A DNA stretch of 32,472 nt from the NCBI GenBank assembly GCA_012729785.1, contig JAAYCL010000036.1, forward strand, positions 123,174-155,645, written 5' to 3'. This DNA comes from Chlamydiota bacterium. Its GTDB lineage: Bacteria; Auribacterota; Tritonobacteria; UBA1439. Under the pieces are notes generated by a model. The model saw only the letters and a list, made by a program, of their open reading frames with translations, ran no database searches and was not told where the DNA came from. A program made the position numbers and the translations under genes. Numbering within the stretch: position 1 is the first letter of the stretch; the number at the start of each line of letters is the position of its first letter. Below, in pieces: positions 1 to 7,317 of the stretch.

Positions 1-37
1 TGCGCCTGATACTCAACATCCATGGCGGCGACTGTCG

Positions 38-126
38 TTTAAGATTCAAAAGTGCACACCTTTTCAAGGATTTAAGGTTGAAAAGTGCACACCTTTTTAA
101 GGATTTGAGGTTGAAAGGTGCACACC
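38..126. repeat. AT-rich 33-bp tandem repeat, possible insertion-sequence end
   Basis: A 33-bp unit beginning with AAAAGTGCACACC occurs at 48-80 and 81-113, with two substitutions between the copies (a third copy begins at 114 as AAAGGTGCACACC and then diverges). A degraded part of the unit (TTTAAGATTC against TTTAAGGTTG) precedes the first copy at 38-47. Each unit contains the palindrome GTGCAC. The block is AT-rich while its surroundings are strongly GC-rich, so it looks foreign or regulatory. IS21-type insertion sequences carry several internal repeats near their ends that bind the transposase. I infer this could be such an end, with the element lying left of the window, but no transposase is visible. 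There are no spacers, so it is not a CRISPR. Confidence 0.75.
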
Positions 127-211
127 TGGAAAGTGCCATAATCCACGCCACGAAAGGAAGAGGGTATGGCGCGGATCCATGCCGCCTGTTCACGGCTCCC
201 GCGCGGGGCAC

Positions 212-1405
212 TCACCGCCATCCGTAGAGGTGGAACGGCTCCTCCCTGCAGCCGTAGTCCAGCCCTTCGTCATTCAGGTGGCCGGGGGGGGTGGGGACCG
301 AGGGGGGGTGGAAACTGATCCTGACGGACAGGGGACGCGGGGCGGGAGGGGAGGCGCCGCCGAGGATCTCCGCCACGGCGTCCAGCAGATCGAGCACCCC
401 GTCATGACCCGGTCCGCTCCCCGCATGGTAGTCGGCGCGCGCTGCCCGCTCGATCTCGAGATGCAGGAACCCGTCTCCGATCCCCATCCCCCGCATCAAC
501 GCGTACTGCACGTTCGAAGAGACGCACAGCAGGTAGTCGCCGTCCTCGCCCTCTTTCTCTTCCGACCAGCCGCAGACCCCCGACCGGATATTGCCGGCCG
601 CGTCCACGGCGTCGTCGATCGACACGAGCGGGCATCCGGGGGCGGGGGCGCCGCCCGAGGCGACCACGTCCGGCTCGGTGTCGCGATCGGCGGCGCCGTG
701 GTACTGCACGACCCATGGCGTGCCGCCGCGCGCCTCGCCCCGTCTCGCCAGATAGGCGGTGAGCGCGTGGAACAGGTTCTCGGTGTCGTGGGCCGCGTCG
801 GAGTCCTCATCCCCGTCGCCGTCCGCGTCCCCGTTGGCGTACCGATGGGTGCCGGCGAACAGGGCCATCCACGCGCCGGCGTCGCGGAGCAGCGCGTGGA
901 GCGCGATATCCTCCGTGTAAAGGTCGGCACGTACGTGCGGCGCCTGGTAGACGATGCGGGTGCGCGCGCGCGGGCGCACGAGCGCCGCGCCCCACCCGCG
1001 GTAGTCGGGATCGCCTGGGAACGCCGTCTCCATGAAACCGAAAATCGGATCGTCGGCCGGGGTGTCGGCGAGCGCCAGCGTGCGGTATCGCACGCCGCAG
1101 GCATCGAGGGCGTCGATCTCGACCCCCGCCGCGTGGAGGTCTTCGGCGAGCAGCGCCTCGATCAGGGCCTTGAAGCAGCACTCCACGTCGGAATCGTCGA
1201 GACGGACAAAGGCGCCGCTGTCGCGTGCCGCGACGCGCGTCTTGAACTCGGCGAGGAATTGAGCGCCGGTGAGCTCCTCGTGCGCCGCGGCGCACCGCCC
1301 GCCGAGGAAGAGGCCTGGAATGAGCGCCGTCGGCCGGAGCGCGGCCAGGATCAGGCAGAGCGGCAGGATCCTGCGCAGGACTCTCGTGATGAGTGAGTTC
1401 GGCAT
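212..1405 (-). CDS. Secreted protein of unknown function
   Basis: This 397-residue protein begins with a basic, hydrophobic signal peptide (positive residues, then LPLCLILAALRPTAL) and is therefore probably exported. I do not recognise a named family. The central part has histidine and acidic motifs suggestive of a metal site or hydrolase: QAPHVRADLYTEDIALHALL, FAGTHRYAN and VVQYHGAAD. An Asp/Gly-rich DGDGDED stretch near residue 195 resembles a calcium-binding loop. The start is supported by GGAGGA at 1416-1421 (minus strand), ten bases before the ATG, and by a promoter-like TATATA just upstream. A long open frame also exists on the opposite strand, but it has no signal, domain or Shine-Dalgarno. 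The gene is divergent from the carbamoyltransferase operon. An N-formylglutamate amidohydrolase-like fold is one guess only. Confidence 0.7.
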   Translation of the reverse strand: MPNSLITRVLRRILPLCLILAALRPTALIPGLFLGGRCAAAHEELTGAQFLAEFKTRVAARDSGAFVRLDDSDVECCFKALIEALLAEDLHAAGVEIDALDACGVRYRTLALADTPADDPIFGFMETAFPGDPDYRGWGAALVRPRARTRIVYQAPHVRADLYTEDIALHALLRDAGAWMALFAGTHRYANGDADGDGDEDSDAAHDTENLFHALTAYLARRGEARGGTPWVVQYHGAADRDTEPDVVASGGAPAPGCPLVSIDDAVDAAGNIRSGVCGWSEEKEGEDGDYLLCVSSNVQYALMRGMGIGDGFLHLEIERAARADYHAGSGPGHDGVLDLLDAVAEILGGASPPAPRPLSVRISFHPPSVPTPPGHLNDEGLDYGCREEPFHLYGWR

Positions 1406-1427
1406 GACGGCGGCATCCTCCGCGCTG

Positions 1428-1457
1428 TATATACCACGAAAGCGCGCCGGCGGTCCA
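1428..1457 (-). promoter_or_regulatory. Candidate promoter of the secreted protein at 212-1405
   Basis: On the minus strand TGGACC (1452-1457) is followed after 18 bp by TATATA (1428-1433). The -10 box lies 22 nt before the ATG, leaving room for the GGAGGA ribosome binding site. The -35 match is 4 of 6. Confidence 0.45.
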
Positions 1458-1630
1458 TCGTGTCCGCCGGGCTGCGGTCTGCAGGTCGGGCTTGCTGCGG
1501 ATCCGGTCCCGGATACCCCCCTCGCGCATCCATTCCCCCCCGCTGCGCATATCCCCCCGGAACGTTCAGGCCCGGCGACCGCTTTCGGGCGACCGCGTTC
1601 CGCTTTCCACGTCCGTTTTCCACTTTCGGC

Positions 1631-1659
1631 TTGACTTCGGGTTCCGTCCGCCCCATACT
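1631..1659 (+). promoter_or_regulatory. Candidate sigma70-type promoter of the carbamoyltransferase operon
   Basis: TTGACT (1631-1636) and CATACT (1654-1659) are separated by 17 bp. The local sequence is AT-richer than its surroundings. It would give a leader of about 250 nt that includes the 13-bp hairpin at 1819-1847. Confidence 0.45.
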
Positions 1660-1818
1660 ATTGCATTCTGCAACAGTCGGGGCGCACTGGTGCGGCACGG
1701 CGGCGCTCCGGTTGAAAGACAACGGGTCGTGGAACGGCGAGGCGGAGAAGCGCCGGCAGGTTTGGAATTCGATCGTGGCGCGCACCTGATCGCGGGCGCG
1801 TCGGACCTGATCTGGACG

Positions 1819-1847
1819 GGTGGCAGGCGCACCATGCGCCTGCCACC
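1819..1847 (+). promoter_or_regulatory. Perfect 13-bp inverted repeat in the carbamoyltransferase leader
   Basis: GGTGGCAGGCGCA (1819-1831) and its exact reverse complement (1835-1847) are separated by three bases, CCA. The hairpin ends 72 bp before the ATG at 1920. No U-run follows, so it is not a simple rho-independent terminator. It could be an operator, an mRNA-stabilising stem or part of an attenuator. Which of these applies is not determinable here. Confidence 0.6.
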
Positions 1848-1919
1848 TGCGCCTTCATGGGGCGCGCGCGGTGCGCGTTCGTGGGGGGGCGCGGGAGAAG
1901 AGAGGAGAGGGAGGGCCAC

Positions 1920-2936
1920 ATGGCAACACTGACCGGCAGGGACCTGCTCTGCACGCAGGATTGGGACATCACGGAGCTCACGAAGGTGCTCGAGCTCGCG
2001 GAGGATATGCAGAAGAATCGGTTCAGCAAGAAGTACACGAGTCTCCTCGAGAACAAAACCTTCTTCATGTTCTTCTACAACCCCTCCGTCCGTACCCGGC
2101 AGAGCTTCGAGTGCGCCGCGACCGAGCTCGGCGGTCACGCGCAGTTTCTCGAGCCGACGTCGATGCGCCTCAAGACGGCCAGGACCGCCGGCGAGACGGT
2201 CGAGGACGCGGCGAACGTGATGAGCCGCTACGCCGTTGGCCTCGGCATCCGCATCCTCGAGGACAAGATCTCCTACTACGGCCAGGGGCACGAGCTCCTC
2301 GAGGAGTACGCGAAATGGGCTCGCATCCCGATCGTCAGCATGGCCCACGACAAGTTCCACCCGTGCCAGGGGCTCGCGGACATCATGGGCCTCCGCCGCC
2401 ACCTCGGGAAGAACCTCAAGGGCAAGAAGCTGGTCCAGGTATGGGGACGGGGAGCCCTCGCCCGGTCCTGGTGCTCGGTGCAGGAGAGCCTCCTCGTCTC
2501 CTCCCGCTTCGGGATGGACGTCACGCTCGCCTACCCGGAGGGGTACGACCTGGACCCCGCGGTGATCGAGGCGGTCAAGGGCAACTGCGCCAGGAACAAG
2601 TCGAAGTTCGAGATCACGCACGACGCGCGTGAGGGGTACCGCGACGCGCACGTGGTCTACTCCCGCAACTGGGTGACGCCGGAGGCCTACAAGTCGGGCC
2701 ATCTCGACAAGCAGAGCGAGATCGAGAAGGCGAGCAAGCACACGGAGTGGATCTGCGACGACGAGAAGATGAAGCTGACCAACGACGCCCTCTTCACGCA
2801 CCCGATGCCCGTCGACCGCGGGAGCGAGGTGACGGACGAGATCGCCAGCGGGAAGCGTTCGATCATCTACGACGTTGCGGAGAACCGCCTGCACGTGCAG
2901 AAGGCGATCATGGCCCTCACGATGGCGGGACTCTGA
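1920..2936 (+). CDS. Aspartate/ornithine carbamoyltransferase-superfamily protein, YgeW-like
   Basis: The 338-residue protein has the carbamoyl-phosphate binding motif in the form NPSVRTRQSFE (residues 54-64), HPCQGLAD (147-154) and a C-terminal substrate motif HPMPVDRGSEV (294-304). Enzymes of this superfamily move a carbamoyl group between carbamoyl phosphate and an amine. The HCLP motif of ornithine enzymes is replaced by HPMP, so ornithine is unlikely to be the substrate. The stretch FGMDVTLAYPEGYDL resembles E. coli YgeW as I remember it. YgeW is a knotted carbamoyltransferase encoded with purine/ureide catabolic genes. The ATG at 1920 follows GGAGAGGGAGGG. An in-frame ATG at 1857 would add a 21-residue Arg/Gly-rich tail and is less likely. 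It heads the operon with arcC and argF. Alternatives are N-acetyl- or N-succinylornithine carbamoyltransferase. Confidence 0.85.
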   Translation: MATLTGRDLLCTQDWDITELTKVLELAEDMQKNRFSKKYTSLLENKTFFMFFYNPSVRTRQSFECAATELGGHAQFLEPTSMRLKTARTAGETVEDAANVMSRYAVGLGIRILEDKISYYGQGHELLEEYAKWARIPIVSMAHDKFHPCQGLADIMGLRRHLGKNLKGKKLVQVWGRGALARSWCSVQESLLVSSRFGMDVTLAYPEGYDLDPAVIEAVKGNCARNKSKFEITHDAREGYRDAHVVYSRNWVTPEAYKSGHLDKQSEIEKASKHTEWICDDEKMKLTNDALFTHPMPVDRGSEVTDEIASGKRSIIYDVAENRLHVQKAIMALTMAGL

Positions 2937-2968
2937 GCGTCGGCGAAACAACGGGAGGGCGGGCGATC

Positions 2969-3235
2969 GTGGACCCGAATACGGTGCAACCCTGGATGCC
3001 GTGGGCCGTGGTCGCCACCCTCCTGCTGTTGGGGGTCTGGATGCGGATGGGTTCGTCGCTCCTCCCCCTCGGCGTTGCGGCGGTGGTGGCGCTGGCGGAG
3101 GCGGTGGCGGGGTACGGGCTCGGGGTGCAGATCGCCAGTTTCGCGACGGCGTCGTGCATCCTGGCGCTCCTGCAGTGGGCGTACGGCCGCAGACGCGAGG
3201 CGGGAACGGCACGCCGCGGCGAGGATCGGAGGTAG
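2969..3235 (+). CDS. Small integral membrane protein, NfeD-like N-terminal region
   Basis: The 88-residue protein starts at a GTG preceded by GGGAGGGC. It shows three hydrophobic helices (roughly residues 9-22, 25-44 and 48-66) followed by a basic tail. The pattern of Gly and small residues in the second and third helices, followed by a basic RR end, resembles the membrane part of NfeD-type proteins. The C-terminal OB-fold of full NfeD is absent. It lies 32 bp after the carbamoyltransferase and 56 bp before carbamate kinase, so it is in the operon. Its role is unknown; a membrane partner of the cluster is possible. The upstream in-frame extension overlaps the carbamoyltransferase gene and is Arg-rich noise. 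Confidence 0.6.
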   Translation: MDPNTVQPWMPWAVVATLLLLGVWMRMGSSLLPLGVAAVVALAEAVAGYGLGVQIASFATASCILALLQWAYGRRREAGTARRGEDRR

Positions 3236-3291
3236 GTTTCCGGCCTCCGGCCAGGCCTGCGTGAAACACCTCAGGAAGGAGTGCAGCATCG

Positions 3292-4263
3292 ATGAGGAGG
3301 ATCATCGTCGTGGCGTTGGGCGGAAACGCCATCAAGCAGGCCGACGAGAGGGGGACGGCCGAGGAGCAGTTCAAAAACGTCGAGACCACGTGCGCGCAGC
3401 TCGTGAGCATGCTCAGATTCGGGCACCGGCTCGTCATCACGCACGGAAACGGTCCGCAGGCGGGGAACCTTCTCCTCCAGCAGGAGGGCGCGCTGGGAGA
3501 GGTGCCGGCCCAGCCGCTCGATATCGTCGGAGCGATGACCCAGGGGCAGATCGGTTACATGTTCCAGCAGACGATGCAGAACATGCTCTGGAAGGAGAAG
3601 CTGCCGCTCCCGGTCGTCTCGATCGTCAACCAGGTGCTCGTCAGCGAGGACGATCCGGACTATCGGGACCCGACGAAGCCGGTCGGCCCGTTCTACACCG
3701 AGGACCAGGCCGCGAAACTGCGGCGCGAGCGCCCGGACTACGTCATCAAGGAGGTCAAGCCCAAAAGCGTGGCGAAACGGTTCCGCCGCGTGGTGGCATC
3801 CCCCGATCCGATCCGCAACATCGAGTACGTCGCGATCCGTCGGATGGTGGACGCCGGCATCGTCGTCATCGCCTCGGGCGGAGGCGGCGTGCCGGTCGTG
3901 TACGATACAAACGACAACCTTCGCGGCACCGCGGCGGTCATCGACAAGGACAAGGCCGGCGAGCGCCTCGCGGAGGTCGTGGGCGCCGACATCTTCCTCG
4001 TCTTGACGGACGTCGATGCGGCCCGCATCCACTTCGGCACCCCGCAGGAGAAGCCGGTCCGGACCGTCACCGTCTCCGAAATGAAGAGGCTCTGCGAGGA
4101 GGGGCACTTCAAGGCCGGCAGCATGGGGCCGAAGGTCCTCGCCGCGATCCGCTTCGTCGAGTGGGGCGGCGACTGCGCCATCATCACCTCGCTCGACAAG
4201 GCCGTCGAGGCCCTCGTCGGCAGGGCCGGGACGCGCATCATCCCGGACCCGGTGAAGGAATGA
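3292..4263 (+). CDS. arcC: Carbamate kinase
   Basis: The 323-residue protein matches the amino acid kinase fold and the usual length of carbamate kinase. Visible motifs are VVALGGNA (residues 6-13), THGNGPQAGNLLLQQ (50-64), the GGGGVPVV loop near 200, DKD near 222 and the C-terminal GSMGPKVLAAIRF. It catalyses carbamoyl phosphate + ADP to carbamate + ATP, normally the ATP-yielding last step of arginine, agmatine or ureide catabolism. AGGAAGGAG lies upstream of the ATG. It sits between a carbamoyltransferase and a PLP enzyme, with a second carbamoyltransferase (argF) downstream. No arginine deiminase gene is in the window, so the source of carbamoyl phosphate may not be citrulline alone. Confidence 0.95.
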   Translation: MRRIIVVALGGNAIKQADERGTAEEQFKNVETTCAQLVSMLRFGHRLVITHGNGPQAGNLLLQQEGALGEVPAQPLDIVGAMTQGQIGYMFQQTMQNMLWKEKLPLPVVSIVNQVLVSEDDPDYRDPTKPVGPFYTEDQAAKLRRERPDYVIKEVKPKSVAKRFRRVVASPDPIRNIEYVAIRRMVDAGIVVIASGGGGVPVVYDTNDNLRGTAAVIDKDKAGERLAEVVGADIFLVLTDVDAARIHFGTPQEKPVRTVTVSEMKRLCEEGHFKAGSMGPKVLAAIRFVEWGGDCAIITSLDKAVEALVGRAGTRIIPDPVKE

Positions 4264-4305
4264 TCCCGCGCCCCACGCGGGGCGGCGGGGGGGCGCGATC
4301 GCAGT

Positions 4306-4339
4306 CGGGGGCCGGGGGCGGGGGCGCCCTCGGCCCCCG
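4306..4339 (+). other. Strong GC hairpin in the arcC-thrC spacer
   Basis: CGGGGGCCG (4306-4314) pairs perfectly with CGGCCCCCG (4331-4339) across a 16-nt G-rich loop. It lies in the 94-bp gap after arcC and ends 18 bp before the thrC-like start. There is no U-run. It could stabilise the arcC end of the mRNA or reduce read-through. Confidence 0.45.
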
Positions 4340-4357
4340 TCGCGTAAGGGTGGGGAG

Positions 4358-5596
4358 ATGAACCACGTTCTGGGGTTGCGGTGCGCCGGGTGCGGGAAGG
4401 AGTTCGACGCCCGGGGGATGACGTACGTCTGCGGCGCCTGCGGGAAGAACCTCGACGTCGTCTACGACTACAAGGCCGCCGGGAAGACGCTCACGCGCGC
4501 GGCGCTCGCCGGATGCGCCGACCGTTCGATCTGGCGCTATCGAGATCTGTACCCGCTCGAGGGGCAGGCGGGCGTGATGCCGCTCCAGGTCGGCTGGTCG
4601 CCGCTCTACCGGGCGGACCGGCTCGCCGGGGCCGTCGGGGCGGGCGCGCTCTGGGTGAAGGATGACGGGCGGAACCCCAGCGCCTCGTTCAAGGATCGGG
4701 CGAGTGCGGTCGCGGTCGCCAAGGCCGTCGAACTCGGTTTCGACAAGATCTGCGGCGCCTCCACCGGAAACGCCGCCTCGTCGACCGCGTGCCTCTGCGC
4801 GAGCATCGGCCTGCGCCCCATCATCTTCGTCCCCGAGACCGCCCCGAAGGCCAAGATCGCGCAGCTCCTCGTCTTCGGCGCGAAGGTCTTCGCCGTGAAG
4901 GGGACGTACGACGAGGCGTTCGACCTGTGCCTCCAAGCCGCCGAGGAGTACGGCTGGTACAACCGGAACACCGGCTACAACCCGTACACGCGCGAGGGGA
5001 AGAAGAGCTGCTCGTTCGAGATCTGTGAACAGCTGGGCTGGGAGGTCCCGGACCTCGTTCTGGTGCCGGTGGGCGACGGCAACATCCTCAGCGGGATCTG
5101 GAAAGGGTTCCGCGACCTGCACGGCGTGGGGCTCATAGACCGGCTCCCCCGCCTCGTCGCGGTCCAGTCCTCCAGGAGCAGCGCGATCGCCGACGCGGTC
5201 AACGGCGACGGCGTCGTCAGGCCGGTCAGGGCGACCACGATCGCCGACTCCATCTCGGTCGATTTGCCTCGGGACGGCGAGATGGCGGTCCGGGCGGTGC
5301 GCGACTCCACGGGGATGGCGGTGACGGTGACCGACGAGGAGATCCTCGAGGCCGTCCCGCTCCTCGCCAGGGAATGCGGCGTCTTCGCGGAGCCGGCCGG
5401 CGCCGCGAGCGTCGCGGGCCTGAAGAAGCTCGCCGGGGAGGGCGGGATCCGCGGCTGCGAGCGCGTCGTCTGCCTCGTCACCGGCAACGGCCTCAAGGAC
5501 GTGGACACGGCGATGCGGATCGCCGGGAAGACGGTGCCGATCGCGCCCGACCTCGGGGCCCTGAAGAAGGCGGTCGCGGCGGCGAAGCTGGCGTAG
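4358..5596 (+). CDS. thrC: Threonine synthase-type PLP enzyme with N-terminal zinc ribbon
   Basis: The 412-residue protein begins with a zinc ribbon (C9, C12, C25, C28) and continues into a fold-type II PLP domain. The PLP lysine lies in NPSASFKDRAS (lysine near residue 112), the substrate loop is ASTGNAAS, and the phosphate-binding Gly region is VPVGDGNILSG. This architecture is annotated as threonine synthase (O-phosphohomoserine to threonine). The context argues for caution: it lies between arcC and argF, where related clusters carry diaminopropionate ammonia-lyase (YgeX), also a fold-type II PLP enzyme. A beta-eliminating or deaminating role is therefore possible. No hom or thrB gene is in the window. 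The start is supported by GGTGGGGAG directly upstream. Confidence 0.85.
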   Translation: MNHVLGLRCAGCGKEFDARGMTYVCGACGKNLDVVYDYKAAGKTLTRAALAGCADRSIWRYRDLYPLEGQAGVMPLQVGWSPLYRADRLAGAVGAGALWVKDDGRNPSASFKDRASAVAVAKAVELGFDKICGASTGNAASSTACLCASIGLRPIIFVPETAPKAKIAQLLVFGAKVFAVKGTYDEAFDLCLQAAEEYGWYNRNTGYNPYTREGKKSCSFEICEQLGWEVPDLVLVPVGDGNILSGIWKGFRDLHGVGLIDRLPRLVAVQSSRSSAIADAVNGDGVVRPVRATTIADSISVDLPRDGEMAVRAVRDSTGMAVTVTDEEILEAVPLLARECGVFAEPAGAASVAGLKKLAGEGGIRGCERVVCLVTGNGLKDVDTAMRIAGKTVPIAPDLGALKKAVAAAKLA

Positions 5597-5668
5597 CGCG
5601 GCGCGGCCGCCGATCGACCGGATCCGCGGGAATCCGCGGCGGGGCGGGCGCTCGATGGAGGATTCGGG

Positions 5669-6607
5669 ATGAAGGTGAAGGACCTGGTCGCGATCTCCGA
5701 TCTGTCGCGCGGCGAGATCCACGAGATCTTCGCCGAAACGAAGCGGTTGAAGGACGCCCTCCGCGCGGGGACGCCGACCCCGGTGCTCGCGGGCAAGGCG
5801 CTCGGGATGATCTTCAACAAGCCGTCGACGCGCACGCGCGTCTCGTTCGAGGTCGGGATGTTCCAGCTCGGCGGGCACGCCCTCCACCTGGGTATGGGCG
5901 ACCTCCAGCTCGGGCGCGGCGAGACGATCGCCGACACCGCCCGGACGCTCTCCCGCTACCTCGACGGCATCATGATCAGGACGTTCAGGCACCAGGACGT
6001 GGCGGACCTGGCGCGGCACGCGTCGATCCCGGTGATCAACGGCCTTACCGACCTGAGCCACCCGTGCCAGATACTCGGGGACGTCTACACGATCGCCGAG
6101 CAGCGCGGGCTCGATCCCGCCGAGCCCGACCTAGGCGGGGTCTCCGTCGCCTTCATCGGGGACGGGAACAACGTCGCGAACTCGTGGGTCGAGGCCGCGG
6201 CCGCGCTCGGCTTCTCGTTCGTCATCTGCCCCCCGTCGGGCTACGAGCCAAACGGGGCGATATGGGCCGCCTCGGAGAAGGCGGGGGCGAAAATCCTTCT
6301 CGAGCGCGATCCGGCGAAGGCGGTCGCCGGCGCCGACATCGTCTACACCGACGTCTGGGCGAGCATGGGGCAGGAGAAGGAGCGGGAGGAGCGGTTGAAG
6401 GTATTCGGCCCGTTCCAGGTCAACGGGCGCCTGATGACGAAGGCGAAGCGGGGCGCGAAGGTGATGCACTGTCTGCCCGCGCACCGCGGCGAGGAGGCGA
6501 CCGACGAGGTCCTCGACGGGCCCGCCTCGATCATCTTCGACCAGGCGGAGAACCGGCTGCACGTCCAGAAGGGCGTCATGTCGCTCCTGATGGGGGCGCG
6601 AAGATAG
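5669..6607 (+). CDS. argF: Ornithine carbamoyltransferase
   Basis: The 312-residue protein has every hallmark of the family: the carbamoyl-phosphate loop STRTR (residues 53-57), HPCQ (about 131-134), the VAFIGDGNNVANSW nucleotide-fold strand, and the ornithine motif HCLPAHRGEE (about 267-276). It interconverts ornithine + carbamoyl phosphate and citrulline + phosphate. GGAGGA precedes the ATG, 72 bp after the PLP gene. Anabolic and catabolic enzymes cannot be told apart by motif. Co-location with carbamate kinase favours citrulline phosphorolysis for ATP, but no other arginine genes are present to decide. It is the second carbamoyltransferase of the operon and differs from the first at the substrate motif. 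Confidence 0.94.
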   Translation: MKVKDLVAISDLSRGEIHEIFAETKRLKDALRAGTPTPVLAGKALGMIFNKPSTRTRVSFEVGMFQLGGHALHLGMGDLQLGRGETIADTARTLSRYLDGIMIRTFRHQDVADLARHASIPVINGLTDLSHPCQILGDVYTIAEQRGLDPAEPDLGGVSVAFIGDGNNVANSWVEAAAALGFSFVICPPSGYEPNGAIWAASEKAGAKILLERDPAKAVAGADIVYTDVWASMGQEKEREERLKVFGPFQVNGRLMTKAKRGAKVMHCLPAHRGEEATDEVLDGPASIIFDQAENRLHVQKGVMSLLMGARR

Positions 6608-6705
6608 CCCTCGACGGTCCGCAGCCCGACCGCGGCGTTGGGCCGTGTGCCGCACGGCTGGTCCGCCGCCTTCCCCCCGCGCCGCGCAGCGTCCTTGAAG
6701 CCCCT

Positions 6706-6733
6706 GTGAACGGCGAGTGCGCGTCGGTATACT
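6706..6733 (+). promoter_or_regulatory. Candidate -10 box for the AbrB-like gene
   Basis: TATACT at 6728-6733 lies 32 nt upstream of the ATG at 6766. The best -35 match at allowed spacing is weak (GTGAAC, 16-bp spacer), so activation or read-through from argF may matter. Confidence 0.35.
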
Positions 6734-6765
6734 GAGGCGATCCGTCGGCGGGCGGGGAGGAGACG

Positions 6766-7233
6766 ATGCCGCAGATCTCCAAGGGTGGCAAGTACATATT
6801 CGGCTGGTCGCGCGTCGGGCCCGGAGGCGCCGTTCCGGTCCCTCCGGAAACGCTGCGGGAGTACGGGCTCAGGCCCGGCGGTTGGGCCATCCTCGCCTCG
6901 GGCAGTCGGACGACCGGCGGTGTCACCGTCTCCACGGAACGTCTGATGGCGGGATCGCAACTTTCGTGCGTGCTCGCGGCGCACCCGGAGCTCGCGGACC
7001 GCCGCGGCCGTGCGGGCGTTCCGCTGCGTTTCAAGGGACGCCTCTACGCCTGTGTCGCCGTGGACCGCCGCGGGTCGCTGCGCCTCCCCCCCGGGACGCT
7101 GGCCGCCTATCGGATCTCGACCGGCGACCGCCTCTTGGTCATACGCGGCAGCAACATCGCCTTCGTGATGGGGCTGAAAGGCCCCCTGATCGACCTCGCC
7201 GCACGCCACCCCGGCATCCCCCTCTTTCAGTGA
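6766..7233 (+). CDS. Tandem AbrB/SpoVT-like domain protein
   Basis: The 155-residue protein contains two similar segments, around residues 21-45 (AVPVPPETLREYGLRPGGWAIL) and 103-125 (SLRLPPGTLAAYRISTGDRLLV). Each has the strand, short helix starting at P-x-T/E-L, then G-D/G strand pattern of the swapped-hairpin AbrB fold. Such proteins often bind DNA as transition-state or antitoxin-type regulators, but the family here is not one I can name. GGGGAGGAG gives a strong ribosome binding site. The gene has its own TATACT box 158 bp after argF and is convergent with the Ppx/GppA gene. A link to the carbamoyltransferase operon is only positional. Confidence 0.6.
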   Translation: MPQISKGGKYIFGWSRVGPGGAVPVPPETLREYGLRPGGWAILASGSRTTGGVTVSTERLMAGSQLSCVLAAHPELADRRGRAGVPLRFKGRLYACVAVDRRGSLRLPPGTLAAYRISTGDRLLVIRGSNIAFVMGLKGPLIDLAARHPGIPLFQ

Positions 7234-7317
7234 CGGCTTGGGATCGGACCACAAAACCTTGTTGGGGTGGAAGGAGTTGCGGTTTTTGGGCCTCAAGATC
7301 GCTTCCAAAGGCCTTTC

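Larger units (their letters stand above)
1406..1919. other. 514-bp intergenic region between divergent genes
   Basis: This is the longest gene-free stretch in the window. It separates the minus-strand secreted protein from the plus-strand carbamoyltransferase operon. I see a promoter-like element for each direction (1428-1457 minus, 1631-1659 plus) and a perfect 13-bp inverted repeat at 1819-1847. Open frames crossing it are low-complexity Arg/Pro-rich translations without ribosome binding sites, and I do not accept them as genes. Confidence 0.7.

Noticed and set aside
38-126. Possible CRISPR array
   Set aside because: Units are directly abutting with no spacers, there are only about two and a half copies, and no cas genes are present.
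284-308. G-rich tract with G-quadruplex potential near the end of the first gene
   Set aside because: Only three separate G-runs within codons for Pro; the same runs arise throughout this GC-rich sequence by codon use.
179-1396. 405-codon open frame on the plus strand opposite the secreted protein
   Set aside because: Low-complexity Arg/Gly/Val-rich translation, no signal, domain or ribosome binding site. It exists because the third positions of the minus-strand gene are GC-rich.
1857-1919. Upstream ATG start of the YgeW-like gene
   Set aside because: It would add 21 Arg/Gly-rich residues that overlap the strong Shine-Dalgarno of the ATG at 1920.
7289-7316. Hairpin GGCCT/AGGCC with TTT between the AbrB-like and Ppx genes as terminator
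   Set aside because: Only a 5-bp stem with a 15-nt loop and three T; too weak to call.
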